From: Casp-actino8 sp046091365
GTDB lineage: Bacteria > Actinomycetota > Acidimicrobiia > Acidimicrobiales > Ilumatobacteraceae
Length of the DNA: 11,751 nt
Reading direction: 5' to 3'
NCBI GenBank assembly: GCA_046091365.1
Contig: JBJTBM010000001.1
Location: 1-11,751 of the forward strand
Shown: piece after piece, positions 1-6,736 of the stretch
Position numbering within the stretch: the first letter of the stretch is position 1
Layout: each line of letters starts with the position of its first letter
The notes under the pieces: generated by a model
What the model was told of the DNA's origin: nothing
Databases searched by the model: none
The model's input: the letters and a program-made list of their open reading frames with translations, nothing else
Translations under genes and position numbers: made by a program

Positions 1-660
1 GCGCGCGCGGTCGAACACGCGCGTGCCGCTGGAATCGACAACATCAATCTCGACATCATCTACGGCGCGCATGGTGAGACGCTCGATGATTGGCGTCGAA
101 CGGTGCATGAGACGCTCGAATTACGACCGACGCACGTGTCGGCGTACGGACTGACCGTCGAGGCGGGAACACCACTCGCCGACGATCCGGCGCGTCACCC
201 CGACGACGATGCTCAGGCGGAGATGTACGAGGCCGTCGACGAGATGCTCACCGCCGCCGGAATGTCGAACTACGAGGTGTCGAACTGGTCGCTGCCCGGT
301 CTCGAATGTCGACATAATCGCGTCTACTGGTCGCAAGGCGACTACTTAGGCTTTGGTAGCGCCGCTCACTCGCACCGGCACGGGCGGCGGTGGTGGAATG
401 TGCGCACGCCCGACCGCTACATCGAGTGCGTGACCTCGGGACGCAGCGCCGAATCGGCGAGCGAAACCCTCGACGGGGAGGCGCGTCGGATGGAGGCGCT
501 GCAATTGGCCCTGCGAACCGTCGACGGGGTGCCGCGCGAGTCGTTCACCGAAACGGATCGGCAGATGATGTCGGAATTGCTGGTGGACGACGGGACACGG
601 GTGCGTTTGACCCGTCGTGGGCGACTGTTGGCCAATGAGGTGGCGTTGCGCCTTCGGTGA
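1..660 (+). CDS. hemW: HemW-type radical SAM protein (heme chaperone / coproporphyrinogen III oxidase-like), 3' part
   Basis: The frame is open from base 1, so the gene starts upstream; 219 residues to the TGA are visible. Family proteins are about 380-400 aa, so the N-terminal part with the CxxxCxxC iron-sulfur motif is missing. Visible HemW landmarks are NLDIIYG near residue 16, THVSAYGLTVEAGTPL, YEVSNW, CRHNRVYW and DYLGFGSAAHS, then RWWN and a short HemW C-terminal domain. HemW proteins bind heme and a 4Fe-4S cluster and are thought to deliver heme to target proteins; many are misannotated as oxygen-independent coproporphyrinogen oxidase. The CRHN and GFGSAAHS motifs favour HemW over true HemN. 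The next gene is a tRNA 38 bases downstream, whose putative -35 overlaps the hemW stop codon. The family call is secure; the heme-chaperone role is inferred from the family. Confidence 0.93.
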   Translation, partial: ARAVEHARAAGIDNINLDIIYGAHGETLDDWRRTVHETLELRPTHVSAYGLTVEAGTPLADDPARHPDDDAQAEMYEAVDEMLTAAGMSNYEVSNWSLPGLECRHNRVYWSQGDYLGFGSAAHSHRHGRRWWNVRTPDRYIECVTSGRSAESASETLDGEARRMEALQLALRTVDGVPRESFTETDRQMMSELLVDDGTRVRLTRRGRLLANEVALRLR

Positions 661-686
661 CGGAGTGCGCGTTGGGGCGGTAGGCT
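657..686 (+). promoter_or_regulatory. Putative tRNA-Val promoter
   Basis: GTGACG (657-662) and TAGGCT (681-686) are separated by 18 bases and would start transcription around 693, a few bases before the tRNA 5' end at 699. The -35-like hexamer lies on the hemW stop codon. Both boxes are imperfect and readthrough from hemW is equally possible. Confidence 0.4.
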
Positions 687-698
687 GACGAGGCTTTC

Positions 699-772
699 GG
701 GCGTGTAGCTCAGTTGGTTAGAGCGCGACCATGACACGGTGGAGGTCCCGGGTTCGAGTCCCGTCACGCCCA
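699..772 (+). tRNA. tRNA-Val (anticodon GAC)
   Basis: A full cloverleaf can be folded. The acceptor stem GGGCGTG (699-705) pairs perfectly with CACGCCC (765-771), with discriminator A772. The D arm is GCTC/GAGC around AGTTGGTTA. The anticodon stem is CGACC/GGTGG around the loop ATGACAC, giving GAC (733-735), which reads the valine codon GUC and, by wobble, GUU. The T loop is TTCGAGT (753-759). The 3' CCA is not encoded and must be added. Two stem mismatches are present: G727-G741 in the anticodon stem (28:42) and C748-T764 at the base of the T stem (49:65). The overall match to bacterial tRNA-Val(GAC) is strong, so it is taken as functional. Confidence 0.93.
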
Positions 773-773
773 C

Positions 774-1820
774 TCACATTTGGCGGCCGACCGACACCTC
801 GTATCGAACCTTCATCGGCAACGTGGGGTCCGTGGTATCACGTTCGAAGGTGAGGTCGAAGCCGTGTACGCCCAGTGTCGAGAACAACGACGACATCGGC
901 ACGTAGTCGGTCGACTCTGGATCGCCGGGCACGTACAAGCTCTGCATCACCAATCCGTCCTGCACCCATTCCTTGCCGAAATAGCCGATCAACTCGGCCC
1001 AACGCGACTGGTCGGCGGTGAGGGTGATCTCGACGTCGAGTGAATTGGGTCCGCCCTCGACGAGATCGCTCCAGTTCACGTAGATACCACCGAAGTCGAG
1101 TGAAGGCCCGAGCGGTGCCTCAGCCATCCAACCGCGCATGAAGAAGGGAATGTCGAGTGCGGTGACCTGGGGGACGTACCGCCGGAGCGAGAAGTCGACC
1201 TCGGTCGCACCCGTGGCGCCGTCGATGTCGGTTTCGGGACCCACGGTGATGCCGAACGAAGACCAGCCGGCGGCTTCGGCGGCGTCGGTCGCATCGAAGT
1301 TGTAGGTGAAGTGGTCGCCATCGGAAAGATGCGACTCGACCATCAGTCCCGCGGCGAATAGTTCGTTCGAATAGCCGTCGATGAGGGCGCGAGCGTCGTC
1401 GATCGACAGCGAGCTCACCACTAGAAGGTCGATGAACTCGCGCCATTCGGCGTCGCTCGGTGCCACATTTAGAAAAATGTTCGACATGTGCGCATCGTCG
1501 GGCATGGGCACCTCGAAGGGCCAGGCGAAGAGTCGAGCCCACGCCTCGTTGAGGGTCGTGGCTCCCGACATCGCGTCGAAATTGGCGTAATCACCGTCGA
1601 CAACCTCGGACCACAACGGCTCCTCGCGCGCAGTGATGAAGTCGTAGGTCGACATGGCCGGTTCGGCCTCGGTCGTCGTCGGAGCCTCGGTCGACGTGGC
1701 GTCACCACCCGGTGCCTCGGTGGTCGCGGTGTCGATGGTGGGCGCCGATGTCGAGTCGCCTCCACCTCCGCAGGCGGTGGCGAGGGCGATCACGATGGTG
1801 GGGATGACGAGACGTCGCAT
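774..1820 (-). CDS. Predicted secreted lipoprotein, function unknown
   Basis: 348 aa. A basic N-terminus (MRR), a hydrophobic stretch and the lipobox-like ATAC with Cys17 predict signal peptidase II processing and lipid anchoring on the outer face of the membrane. Residues 18-55 form a flexible linker rich in Gly, Thr, Glu, Pro and Ala. The rest is soluble and acidic and appears to contain two related units, about 113-214 and 261-346, each with an Asp/Ser-x-x-W-x-E-(F/L)-I helix, then a (D/A)-G-L-(M/V) turn and a final strand ending near R213-R214 or G345-R346. I do not recognise the family. The ATG at 1820 is supported by the signal peptide and by a -10-like TAGAGA six bases upstream. The stop lies one base from the end of the convergent tRNA. 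The product could be a binding protein or envelope factor; no catalytic motif is seen. Confidence 0.85.
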   Translation of the reverse strand: MRRLVIPTIVIALATACGGGGDSTSAPTIDTATTEAPGGDATSTEAPTTTEAEPAMSTYDFITAREEPLWSEVVDGDYANFDAMSGATTLNEAWARLFAWPFEVPMPDDAHMSNIFLNVAPSDAEWREFIDLLVVSSLSIDDARALIDGYSNELFAAGLMVESHLSDGDHFTYNFDATDAAEAAGWSSFGITVGPETDIDGATGATEVDFSLRRYVPQVTALDIPFFMRGWMAEAPLGPSLDFGGIYVNWSDLVEGGPNSLDVEITLTADQSRWAELIGYFGKEWVQDGLVMQSLYVPGDPESTDYVPMSSLFSTLGVHGFDLTFERDTTDPTLPMKVRYEVSVGRQM

Positions 1821-1826
1821 GGACTG

Positions 1827-1832
1827 TCTCTA
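1827..1832 (-). promoter_or_regulatory. Putative -10 element for the lipoprotein gene (leaderless spacing)
   Basis: On the minus strand TAGAGA is followed by six bases (CAGTCC) and the ATG. No convincing -35 is found 16-18 bases upstream and no Shine-Dalgarno sequence is present, consistent with a leaderless transcript. Confidence 0.4.
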
Positions 1833-1933
1833 GCAGGGTTGGTACCGGAGACCGGGCCATCGAATCAGCATGATCGCATCAAGTTGAGACCGGACTCAGA
1901 TCACGATTCGGAGGCGTCACGCCACGTAGCCGA

Positions 1934-1939
1934 CAGAAT
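1934..1939 (+). promoter_or_regulatory. Putative -10 element for the phosphodiester glycosidase-like gene
   Basis: CAGAAT matches four of six positions of TATAAT and sits six bases before the GTG at 1946. No -35 is evident. It lies in the 125-base divergent spacer, which otherwise shows no repeat or operator that I can identify. Confidence 0.3.
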
Positions 1940-1945
1940 GGTGCG

Positions 1946-3076
1946 GTGATTCGTTCCGTATTCCGTCGATGGCTCGTTCTGTGTTCGGCGGTCACGGTCC
2001 TGGTGCCGTCGACCGCGGTTGTGCTCGCGGTGATCAACAGCGACGAACCGGCGTTGCAAACCGCGGCGACCTGGGCGCGCGATCACGGGTTCTCCGCGGT
2101 GGTGGATCGTCTGGAGATGTGGCGCTACGACGGTGAGCCGTCCAAGAAACTCGCGGACGAATTGTCCTTGACCGAGGGGCTCGTCACGACGACCGTCGCC
2201 CGTTCCATGCCAACGACCGTCCCGTCGGTGTCGGCGGCTCCGACCACATCCACGACCACTTTCGCGCCGGAGCCCCTCGCGCCCGTTCAGGACGAACCTC
2301 TGGATGGCGAGGGACAATGGCTCCCCATTGCGGCGGTCGATGGAGACAACGTGATCTGGGTGACGTCGACACGACCACTGCGCGAATACGGATCGGTGCG
2401 GGCGACCTTCGTGCAGATCGACCAGTCCCGACTGCGGTTCGGCCTCTACAACGGTGACGGCACACCGGGGGGACGCAACTGGGTGAACGGTCGTCGGATC
2501 GGTGACGCCGAGCGTCCCCGTCTGGTCGCGGCCTTCAACGGTGGATTCCGATTCGAACACATCGCCGGTGGCTACTACACGGAGAATCGGGAAGTCCGTC
2601 CGTTGGTCGACGGCGAGGCGACGGCCGCCATCGACCAGAGCGGCAAGATCACCGTCGGCGAGTACGGCCGGGATCTGACGAACGACGGCTCCTGGGTCAG
2701 TCTCCGACAGAACCTCCCGTTGGTGGTCGACGATCACGTCAGCGTCGTCGATCGTCATTCGGTGCGAACGTGGGGAGCCGACAAGGGCGGCAGTGTCGTG
2801 GTGTTTCGTTCGGCCTTGTGCTCACTCGACGATGATCGATTGATGTACGTGGCGGCCGGTGACGTCGACATTTCCGATTTCGCCGACATCCTCGTGAACG
2901 CCGGATGTTCGACGGCGATGCAACTCGAAGTCAACGGGACCTGGCCGCAGTTCGCCGTGTATCTCGGCTTCGGAACGAATGAACGCAGTGGGGTGCTCGT
3001 CGACGCTCGAATGAGCAATCGGGATCGCTATCTGAACGGAACGGACAAGGACTTCTTCGTCGCGTTCGCCGAATGA
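1946..3076 (+). CDS. Membrane-anchored phosphodiester glycosidase-like protein (NAGPA / DUF2233-type domain)
   Basis: 376 aa. A basic start and a hydrophobic segment at about residues 10-30 form a signal anchor or signal peptide. After a short helical region comes a Thr/Pro/Ser-rich linker (about 79-118), then the domain at about 125-376. AFNGGF (196-201), GGYY (208-211), a RQNLPLVVDD segment and the late VAAG...DFADIL stretch fit the family of N-acetylglucosamine-1-phosphodiester alpha-N-acetylglucosaminidase domains, which act on sugar phosphodiesters, in bacteria probably outside the cell. The usual late D-G-G-G-S motif is replaced by LEVNG (327-331), so activity is uncertain. Cys292 and Cys321 could form a disulfide. 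GTG at 1946 is the only start close to the signal segment. The acyltransferase gene follows about 37 bases downstream on the same strand, suggesting joint work on envelope glycans (inference). Confidence 0.78.
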   Translation: MIRSVFRRWLVLCSAVTVLVPSTAVVLAVINSDEPALQTAATWARDHGFSAVVDRLEMWRYDGEPSKKLADELSLTEGLVTTTVARSMPTTVPSVSAAPTTSTTTFAPEPLAPVQDEPLDGEGQWLPIAAVDGDNVIWVTSTRPLREYGSVRATFVQIDQSRLRFGLYNGDGTPGGRNWVNGRRIGDAERPRLVAAFNGGFRFEHIAGGYYTENREVRPLVDGEATAAIDQSGKITVGEYGRDLTNDGSWVSLRQNLPLVVDDHVSVVDRHSVRTWGADKGGSVVVFRSALCSLDDDRLMYVAAGDVDISDFADILVNAGCSTAMQLEVNGTWPQFAVYLGFGTNERSGVLVDARMSNRDRYLNGTDKDFFVAFAE

Positions 3077-3100
3077 CCCGAGAGAAAGTGGGTCGATCGT

Positions 3101-3106
3101 TATGAT
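3101..3106 (+). promoter_or_regulatory. Putative -10 element (TATGAT) before the acyltransferase gene
   Basis: TATGAT matches five of six consensus bases and is followed by seven bases and then ATG at 3114, so transcription could begin at the start codon. It lies within the inverted repeat TCGATC-GTTAT-GATCGA (3093-3109). No -35 is visible. A separate dyad, GACCC...GGGTC (3075-3094), follows the stop of the preceding gene. Confidence 0.42.
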
Positions 3107-3113
3107 CGAGCGG

Positions 3114-5129
3114 ATGCGTGAGTCCAGCCATCCGAAGCTGGTGGAGATCGAGGGACTGCGGGCGGTCGCGGTGATGTTGGTGGTGCTCTACCACCTCGGA
3201 GTCGGTCGCTTGGCCGGCGGATACGTCGGCGTCGACGTCTTCTTCGTCGTTTCGGGCTTCTTGATTACGGGACTTCTGTTACGGGAGATCGGACAAACCG
3301 GTTCGATGTCGCTGGCGGGCTTCTGGGCCCGGCGCATCCGTCGCATCGTTCCGATGGCGACTTTGGTGACGGTGGCGACCGTGGTGGTCGGCCTCGCACT
3401 CTTCGAAGGCAACCAGGCACGGCAGTTGGTCCAAGTCGGTCTCGGCGCGGTGGGGTTCTGCGCGAATCTGGTTCTCGATTCGCTGACCGGGGACTATCTC
3501 GCTGGAGTCGTCAACCCGTCGCCGCTGCAGCACTTCTGGTCACTCGGAGTCGAGGAGCAGTTCTATCTGGTGTGGCCGTTGGTGGTGTTCGCGATAGTTC
3601 GGCTGGCCCGTCGGGCCTGGCGACCGACGTTGGTGATTTTCTCGACGCTGGCCATCGCCGGTTCGTTGTGGGCGTCGATACGACACGCCCGGCCCGGGGC
3701 AGCATCCGGTTACTTCCTGCCGCACACACGCGCGTGGGAGATCTTGATCGGTGCTGTTCTGGCGATGTTCGCCGTCGCCATCGGTCGGTTGCCGAGCGTG
3801 CTGCGCGCGGCGCTCGGTTGGGCGGGCTTGTTGGCGGTGGTCGTCGCGGCGATGCGGTTCGACGCCGAGACCGCTTTCCCCGGAACCGCGGCCCTGCTGC
3901 CGGTGCTCGGCGCCGCCGCGGTGATCGTGGCGGGCGATGCCAGCGGGGGTCCGGTGGTGGTGTTGCGTGCGCGACCGCTGCAGTACATCGGCGGCATCAG
4001 TTTCGCTCTCTACCTGTGGCACTGGCCACTCATCGTGTTCTCCGAGCACCTGTACGGCAAAGCCGATTGGACCGGCCGCATCGCCATCGTCGTCATCGCC
4101 CTGCTCTTCGCCGAAGTGAGTCGCCTGGTGGTCGAGAACCCGTTGCGGTGGAATCGGTGGCTGTCCTTTCGTCCGTCTCGTTCGATCGTCGCCGGGCTGA
4201 CCGCGGTTGCGTTGTTCCTCGGTGCTGGTCTCGTCGTGCTCGGCACCACTGCCGCGGAAGGTTCGACGGTGGCCTCGTTCGCTCCGCTCGAGCCCGGTTC
4301 GACAACGTCCGTCGTGACCGCACAGTCGGTGGTGGCGGCGACCACGGCGGCGACCGTCGCGACCACCACGTTGCCCCCGGTGACCAAGCCGGTGCGCGCC
4401 TATCTGCTCGGCGACTCGACGATGGCGGTTCTGCGCTGGTTCGAACAGGGGCAGGTGACACTTCGAGGGTTCGACTACCTGCTCGATGCCGAGGGATGTC
4501 GTCGTCTCTACTACCAGTCGTGTGAGTCGCGCGAACAGCGCGTTCCCGACGAGGCCGTCGATGTCATACCCACGATCGACGTCTCGCAGTTCGATGTGCT
4601 GGTCGTGATGGTGGGGTACCACAGTCGACCGGCGAGCGTCGAGAAGGAATTGGTCGAGGTGGGAAACGCCCTCGCGTCGACCGGGCTACCGGTGATCTTC
4701 GTCAATTTCAAGGAGTCGATGACCTTTCCGGAGGCGGGCTCGAAGGGTACGCGTTCGGTCTACACGGGCTTCAACGAGATACTCGCGCGATTAGTGGCCG
4801 ACGGCCGCATGGGCAACACCCAGATCGCCGACTGGAACCGCTTCTCGTACCAACATCCGGAATGGTTCCGACCCGACGGAATCCACTCGACGATCGTCGG
4901 CACGTTGGCTCTCGGTTGGTTCCTGTCGATGACGATCGCGGCGAAGTTCGACAATCCATGCCCCTTCAACGGCGATTATCCGTGCGTGGTCCCCGACATG
5001 GACGACGGAACGATCGACTATCTCTCCCGATTCGATGTCGAGTACACCGACATCCACTGCTACCAGGACCACGAGGATCGTCGGCGGAACTGCCGGGTGG
5101 ACCGGCGCATCACGGCAACGGATTTGTGA
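3114..5129 (+). CDS. Acyltransferase-3 / SGNH-hydrolase fusion (OafA-like O-acyltransferase)
   Basis: 671 aa from ATG 3114; an in-frame ATG at 3102 would add four residues. The N-terminal half is a multi-TM acyltransferase-3 domain: EIEGLRAVAV, catalytic-type His27 in VVLYH, GVDVFFVVSGFLIT, FWARRIRRIVP and HFWSLGVEEQFYLVWP. After the last TM segment comes a Thr/Ala/Val-rich linker, then a soluble SGNH-like domain with LLGDST (catalytic-type Ser435) and RPDGIH (Asp588, His591). Proteins of this architecture acetylate extracytoplasmic sugars: the membrane half passes acyl groups across and the SGNH half transfers them to a glycan. The block with the usual oxyanion Asn reads V-G-Y-H (500-503), so this residue may differ. 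The roughly 55-residue C-terminal tail carries four Cys. ATG 3114 is preferred because TATGAT lies seven bases upstream. The 3' end overlaps the convergent transporter by 20 bases. Confidence 0.9.
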   Translation: MRESSHPKLVEIEGLRAVAVMLVVLYHLGVGRLAGGYVGVDVFFVVSGFLITGLLLREIGQTGSMSLAGFWARRIRRIVPMATLVTVATVVVGLALFEGNQARQLVQVGLGAVGFCANLVLDSLTGDYLAGVVNPSPLQHFWSLGVEEQFYLVWPLVVFAIVRLARRAWRPTLVIFSTLAIAGSLWASIRHARPGAASGYFLPHTRAWEILIGAVLAMFAVAIGRLPSVLRAALGWAGLLAVVVAAMRFDAETAFPGTAALLPVLGAAAVIVAGDASGGPVVVLRARPLQYIGGISFALYLWHWPLIVFSEHLYGKADWTGRIAIVVIALLFAEVSRLVVENPLRWNRWLSFRPSRSIVAGLTAVALFLGAGLVVLGTTAAEGSTVASFAPLEPGSTTSVVTAQSVVAATTAATVATTTLPPVTKPVRAYLLGDSTMAVLRWFEQGQVTLRGFDYLLDAEGCRRLYYQSCESREQRVPDEAVDVIPTIDVSQFDVLVVMVGYHSRPASVEKELVEVGNALASTGLPVIFVNFKESMTFPEAGSKGTRSVYTGFNEILARLVADGRMGNTQIADWNRFSYQHPEWFRPDGIHSTIVGTLALGWFLSMTIAAKFDNPCPFNGDYPCVVPDMDDGTIDYLSRFDVEYTDIHCYQDHEDRRRNCRVDRRITATDL

Positions 5130-6675
5130 GCGACTCCCGGGTGCGGGAGGGCAGAAAGCGGAAGGCGAGTAGGGCGCCGGCGACGGCGACGATTCCCACG
5201 GTCGTGCAGGCTGCTTGGAATCCGTCGAGGAACGATGAGCCGGCGGCCATGCGGATGGTTCCCGCCATGGATGGTTCGCCGACCTGCTCGGCCACCGCGA
5301 AGGCGGCGCCCACCGACTCCTTGGCCGAGGACACCGCTTCTTCGGGTAGCGACAGGGGGGTGAGCAGGTCGACGATCCGGGGGCCGTACGTGGTGGCGAA
5401 GATGCTGCCGATGATCGCGACTCCGAGAGTCCCTCCCACCTCGCGGCCGGTGTCGTTGATGGCCGATCCGACACCGGCCATGTCCCGGGGAAGTGATCCC
5501 ATCACCGATTCCGAGGCCGGACTGGTCACCATCGCCAGCCCGACCGCCATCAGCACCATGCTGGCGACGACCGAACCGAAGTAGGTGGTGTCGACGGCGA
5601 ACGTGCTGGCCCAGATTTGTGCCGCACCCATGCACAGCAAACCGATGGGGATCACCCGCCGAGGTCCGAACCTCAGCGACAGCCGCGCCGCGATCGGTGC
5701 GGTGATGCCGGCGCCGAAGGCGAACGGAAGGGTGTGCAAACCCGACTCCAGCGGGTCGTATCCGCGCACAAACTGGAAGTACTGGGTGATGAGGAAGGTG
5801 AAACCGAAGAGCGAGAAGAAGGCGATGAAGATCGACGACGTCGCGGCGGTGACCCGCATGTCGCGGAAGACCTTCACGTCGAGCAGTGGTTGTTCCGTCG
5901 AGCGTTCACGCAAAACGAACCCCGCTCCGAGTATCAGCGCTCCCGCGAACCCGAGGAGGGAGACGTTGCTCGTCCAACCTCGGTGCGGTCCCTCGATGAT
6001 GGTGTAGACGAGGAGAGACACGAACGAGATCGAGAGCAGGAATCCGGGAACGTCGAGCCGCTTGGCGTTCGGATCGCGGGATTCCGGGACGTACCGCCAC
6101 TGCAGGAACAAGGCCACGAGCACGATGGGGATGTTGACGAGGAACACCGAGCCCCACCAGAAGTGCTCCAAGAGGAATCCGCCGGTAACCGGCCCGAACG
6201 CCACGGCGGCTCCCGAGACCGCGGACCACACGCCGATGGCCTTGGCGCGTTCGGTGGGATCGCGGAACACGTCGATGACCACGGCGAGCGTGCCCGGGAA
6301 CACCAATGCCGCACCGACGCCCATCAGGCCGCGAGCGGTGATGAGTTCGCCCGTGGAACTCGAGAAGGCGGCCCAGGCGGAAAAGATGCCGAACAACACC
6401 ATGCCGATCTGCATCATGCGCAGACGACCGAAGCGATCACCGAGACCGCCACAGGCCAACAACAGTCCGGCGAACACCAGTGCGTAGGAGTCCACGATCC
6501 ATTGCAGACCACTGGTGGTGGCGCCCAGTTCGCGGGCCATGGTGGGGATGGCGACATTGATGATGAGGTTGTCCACCACCACCAGGAAGATCGACAGACA
6601 GAGGATGGCCAGTATGCGCCAACGGCGACGTTGCACGACGGAGTCGGGGTGGGTCGGTGCCACAGGGGTGTTCAT
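5110..6675 (-). CDS. MFS efflux transporter, DHA2 family (EmrB/QacA type, 14 TM)
   Basis: 521 aa, the usual length of 14-TM drug:H+ antiporters. Family motifs are visible: VVVDNLIINVAIP in TM1 (Asp35, motif D1), GDRFGRLRM at 79-87 (motif A, loop 2-3), and GVWSAVSGAAVAFGPVTGG at 148-166 (motif C, the antiporter motif in TM5). Such proteins export amphipathic drugs, dyes, bile-salt-like or aromatic compounds using the proton gradient. It lies directly downstream of a tetR gene on the same strand, with a 61-base gap carrying its own strong promoter overlapped by a perfect palindrome, so it is probably controlled by that TetR protein. ATG 6675 is preceded by a -10 hexamer eight bases away and no Shine-Dalgarno. 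Substrate cannot be read from sequence. Confidence 0.94.
   Translation of the reverse strand: MNTPVAPTHPDSVVQRRRWRILAILCLSIFLVVVDNLIINVAIPTMARELGATTSGLQWIVDSYALVFAGLLLACGGLGDRFGRLRMMQIGMVLFGIFSAWAAFSSSTGELITARGLMGVGAALVFPGTLAVVIDVFRDPTERAKAIGVWSAVSGAAVAFGPVTGGFLLEHFWWGSVFLVNIPIVLVALFLQWRYVPESRDPNAKRLDVPGFLLSISFVSLLVYTIIEGPHRGWTSNVSLLGFAGALILGAGFVLRERSTEQPLLDVKVFRDMRVTAATSSIFIAFFSLFGFTFLITQYFQFVRGYDPLESGLHTLPFAFGAGITAPIAARLSLRFGPRRVIPIGLLCMGAAQIWASTFAVDTTYFGSVVASMVLMAVGLAMVTSPASESVMGSLPRDMAGVGSAINDTGREVGGTLGVAIIGSIFATTYGPRIVDLLTPLSLPEEAVSSAKESVGAAFAVAEQVGEPSMAGTIRMAAGSSFLDGFQAACTTVGIVAVAGALLAFRFLPSRTRESLTNPLP
5134..5149. terminator. Hairpin just after the acyltransferase stop, inside the transporter 3' end
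   Basis: CTCCCG (5134-5139) pairs perfectly with CGGGAG (5144-5149) around the loop GGTG, five bases after the acyltransferase TGA. It lies in the last codons of the convergent transporter. No T-run follows, so it could pause polymerase or stabilise mRNA ends rather than terminate. Confidence 0.3.
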
Positions 6676-6676
6676 G

Positions 6677-6712
6677 TAGACAGTGTCTAGTCCACGAACT
6701 AGGCAGTGTCAA
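6677..6712 (-). promoter_or_regulatory. Promoter and TetR-type operator of the MFS gene
   Basis: On the minus strand TTGACA (6707-6712), 17 bases, then TAGACA (6684-6689), and the ATG eight bases later. The -10 is embedded in the perfect palindrome TAGACACTGTCTA (6677-6689). A related half-site, TTGACACTGCCTA, covers the -35, with dyad centres 23 bases apart, and CTAGT...ACTAG forms a further short inverted repeat in the spacer. The arrangement repeats that of the oxygenase promoter at 7350-7385. A repressor bound here would block both hexamers. Confidence 0.75.
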
Positions 6713-6736
6713 GTGGACACCCGCGAACCGTGAAAC

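Noticed and set aside
417..773. A 118-codon minus-strand open frame across the tRNA and hemW end
   Set aside because: It begins as the antisense translation of the tRNA, a well-known false gene pattern, and continues as a hemW shadow.
1821..1945. A search for a divergent operator between the lipoprotein and glycosidase-like genes
   Set aside because: No convincing dyad or -35 boxes; only -10-like hexamers next to each start codon.
3540..4622. A 360-codon minus-strand open frame within the acyltransferase gene
   Set aside because: Composition is Arg/His/Gln-rich and low in hydrophobic residues, typical of a shadow frame; the plus strand encodes a clear acyltransferase-3 domain.
5617..6690. 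A 357-codon plus-strand open frame opposite the MFS gene
   Set aside because: It is rich in Glu/Arg/Gly/His without motifs, while the minus strand gives all MFS motifs.
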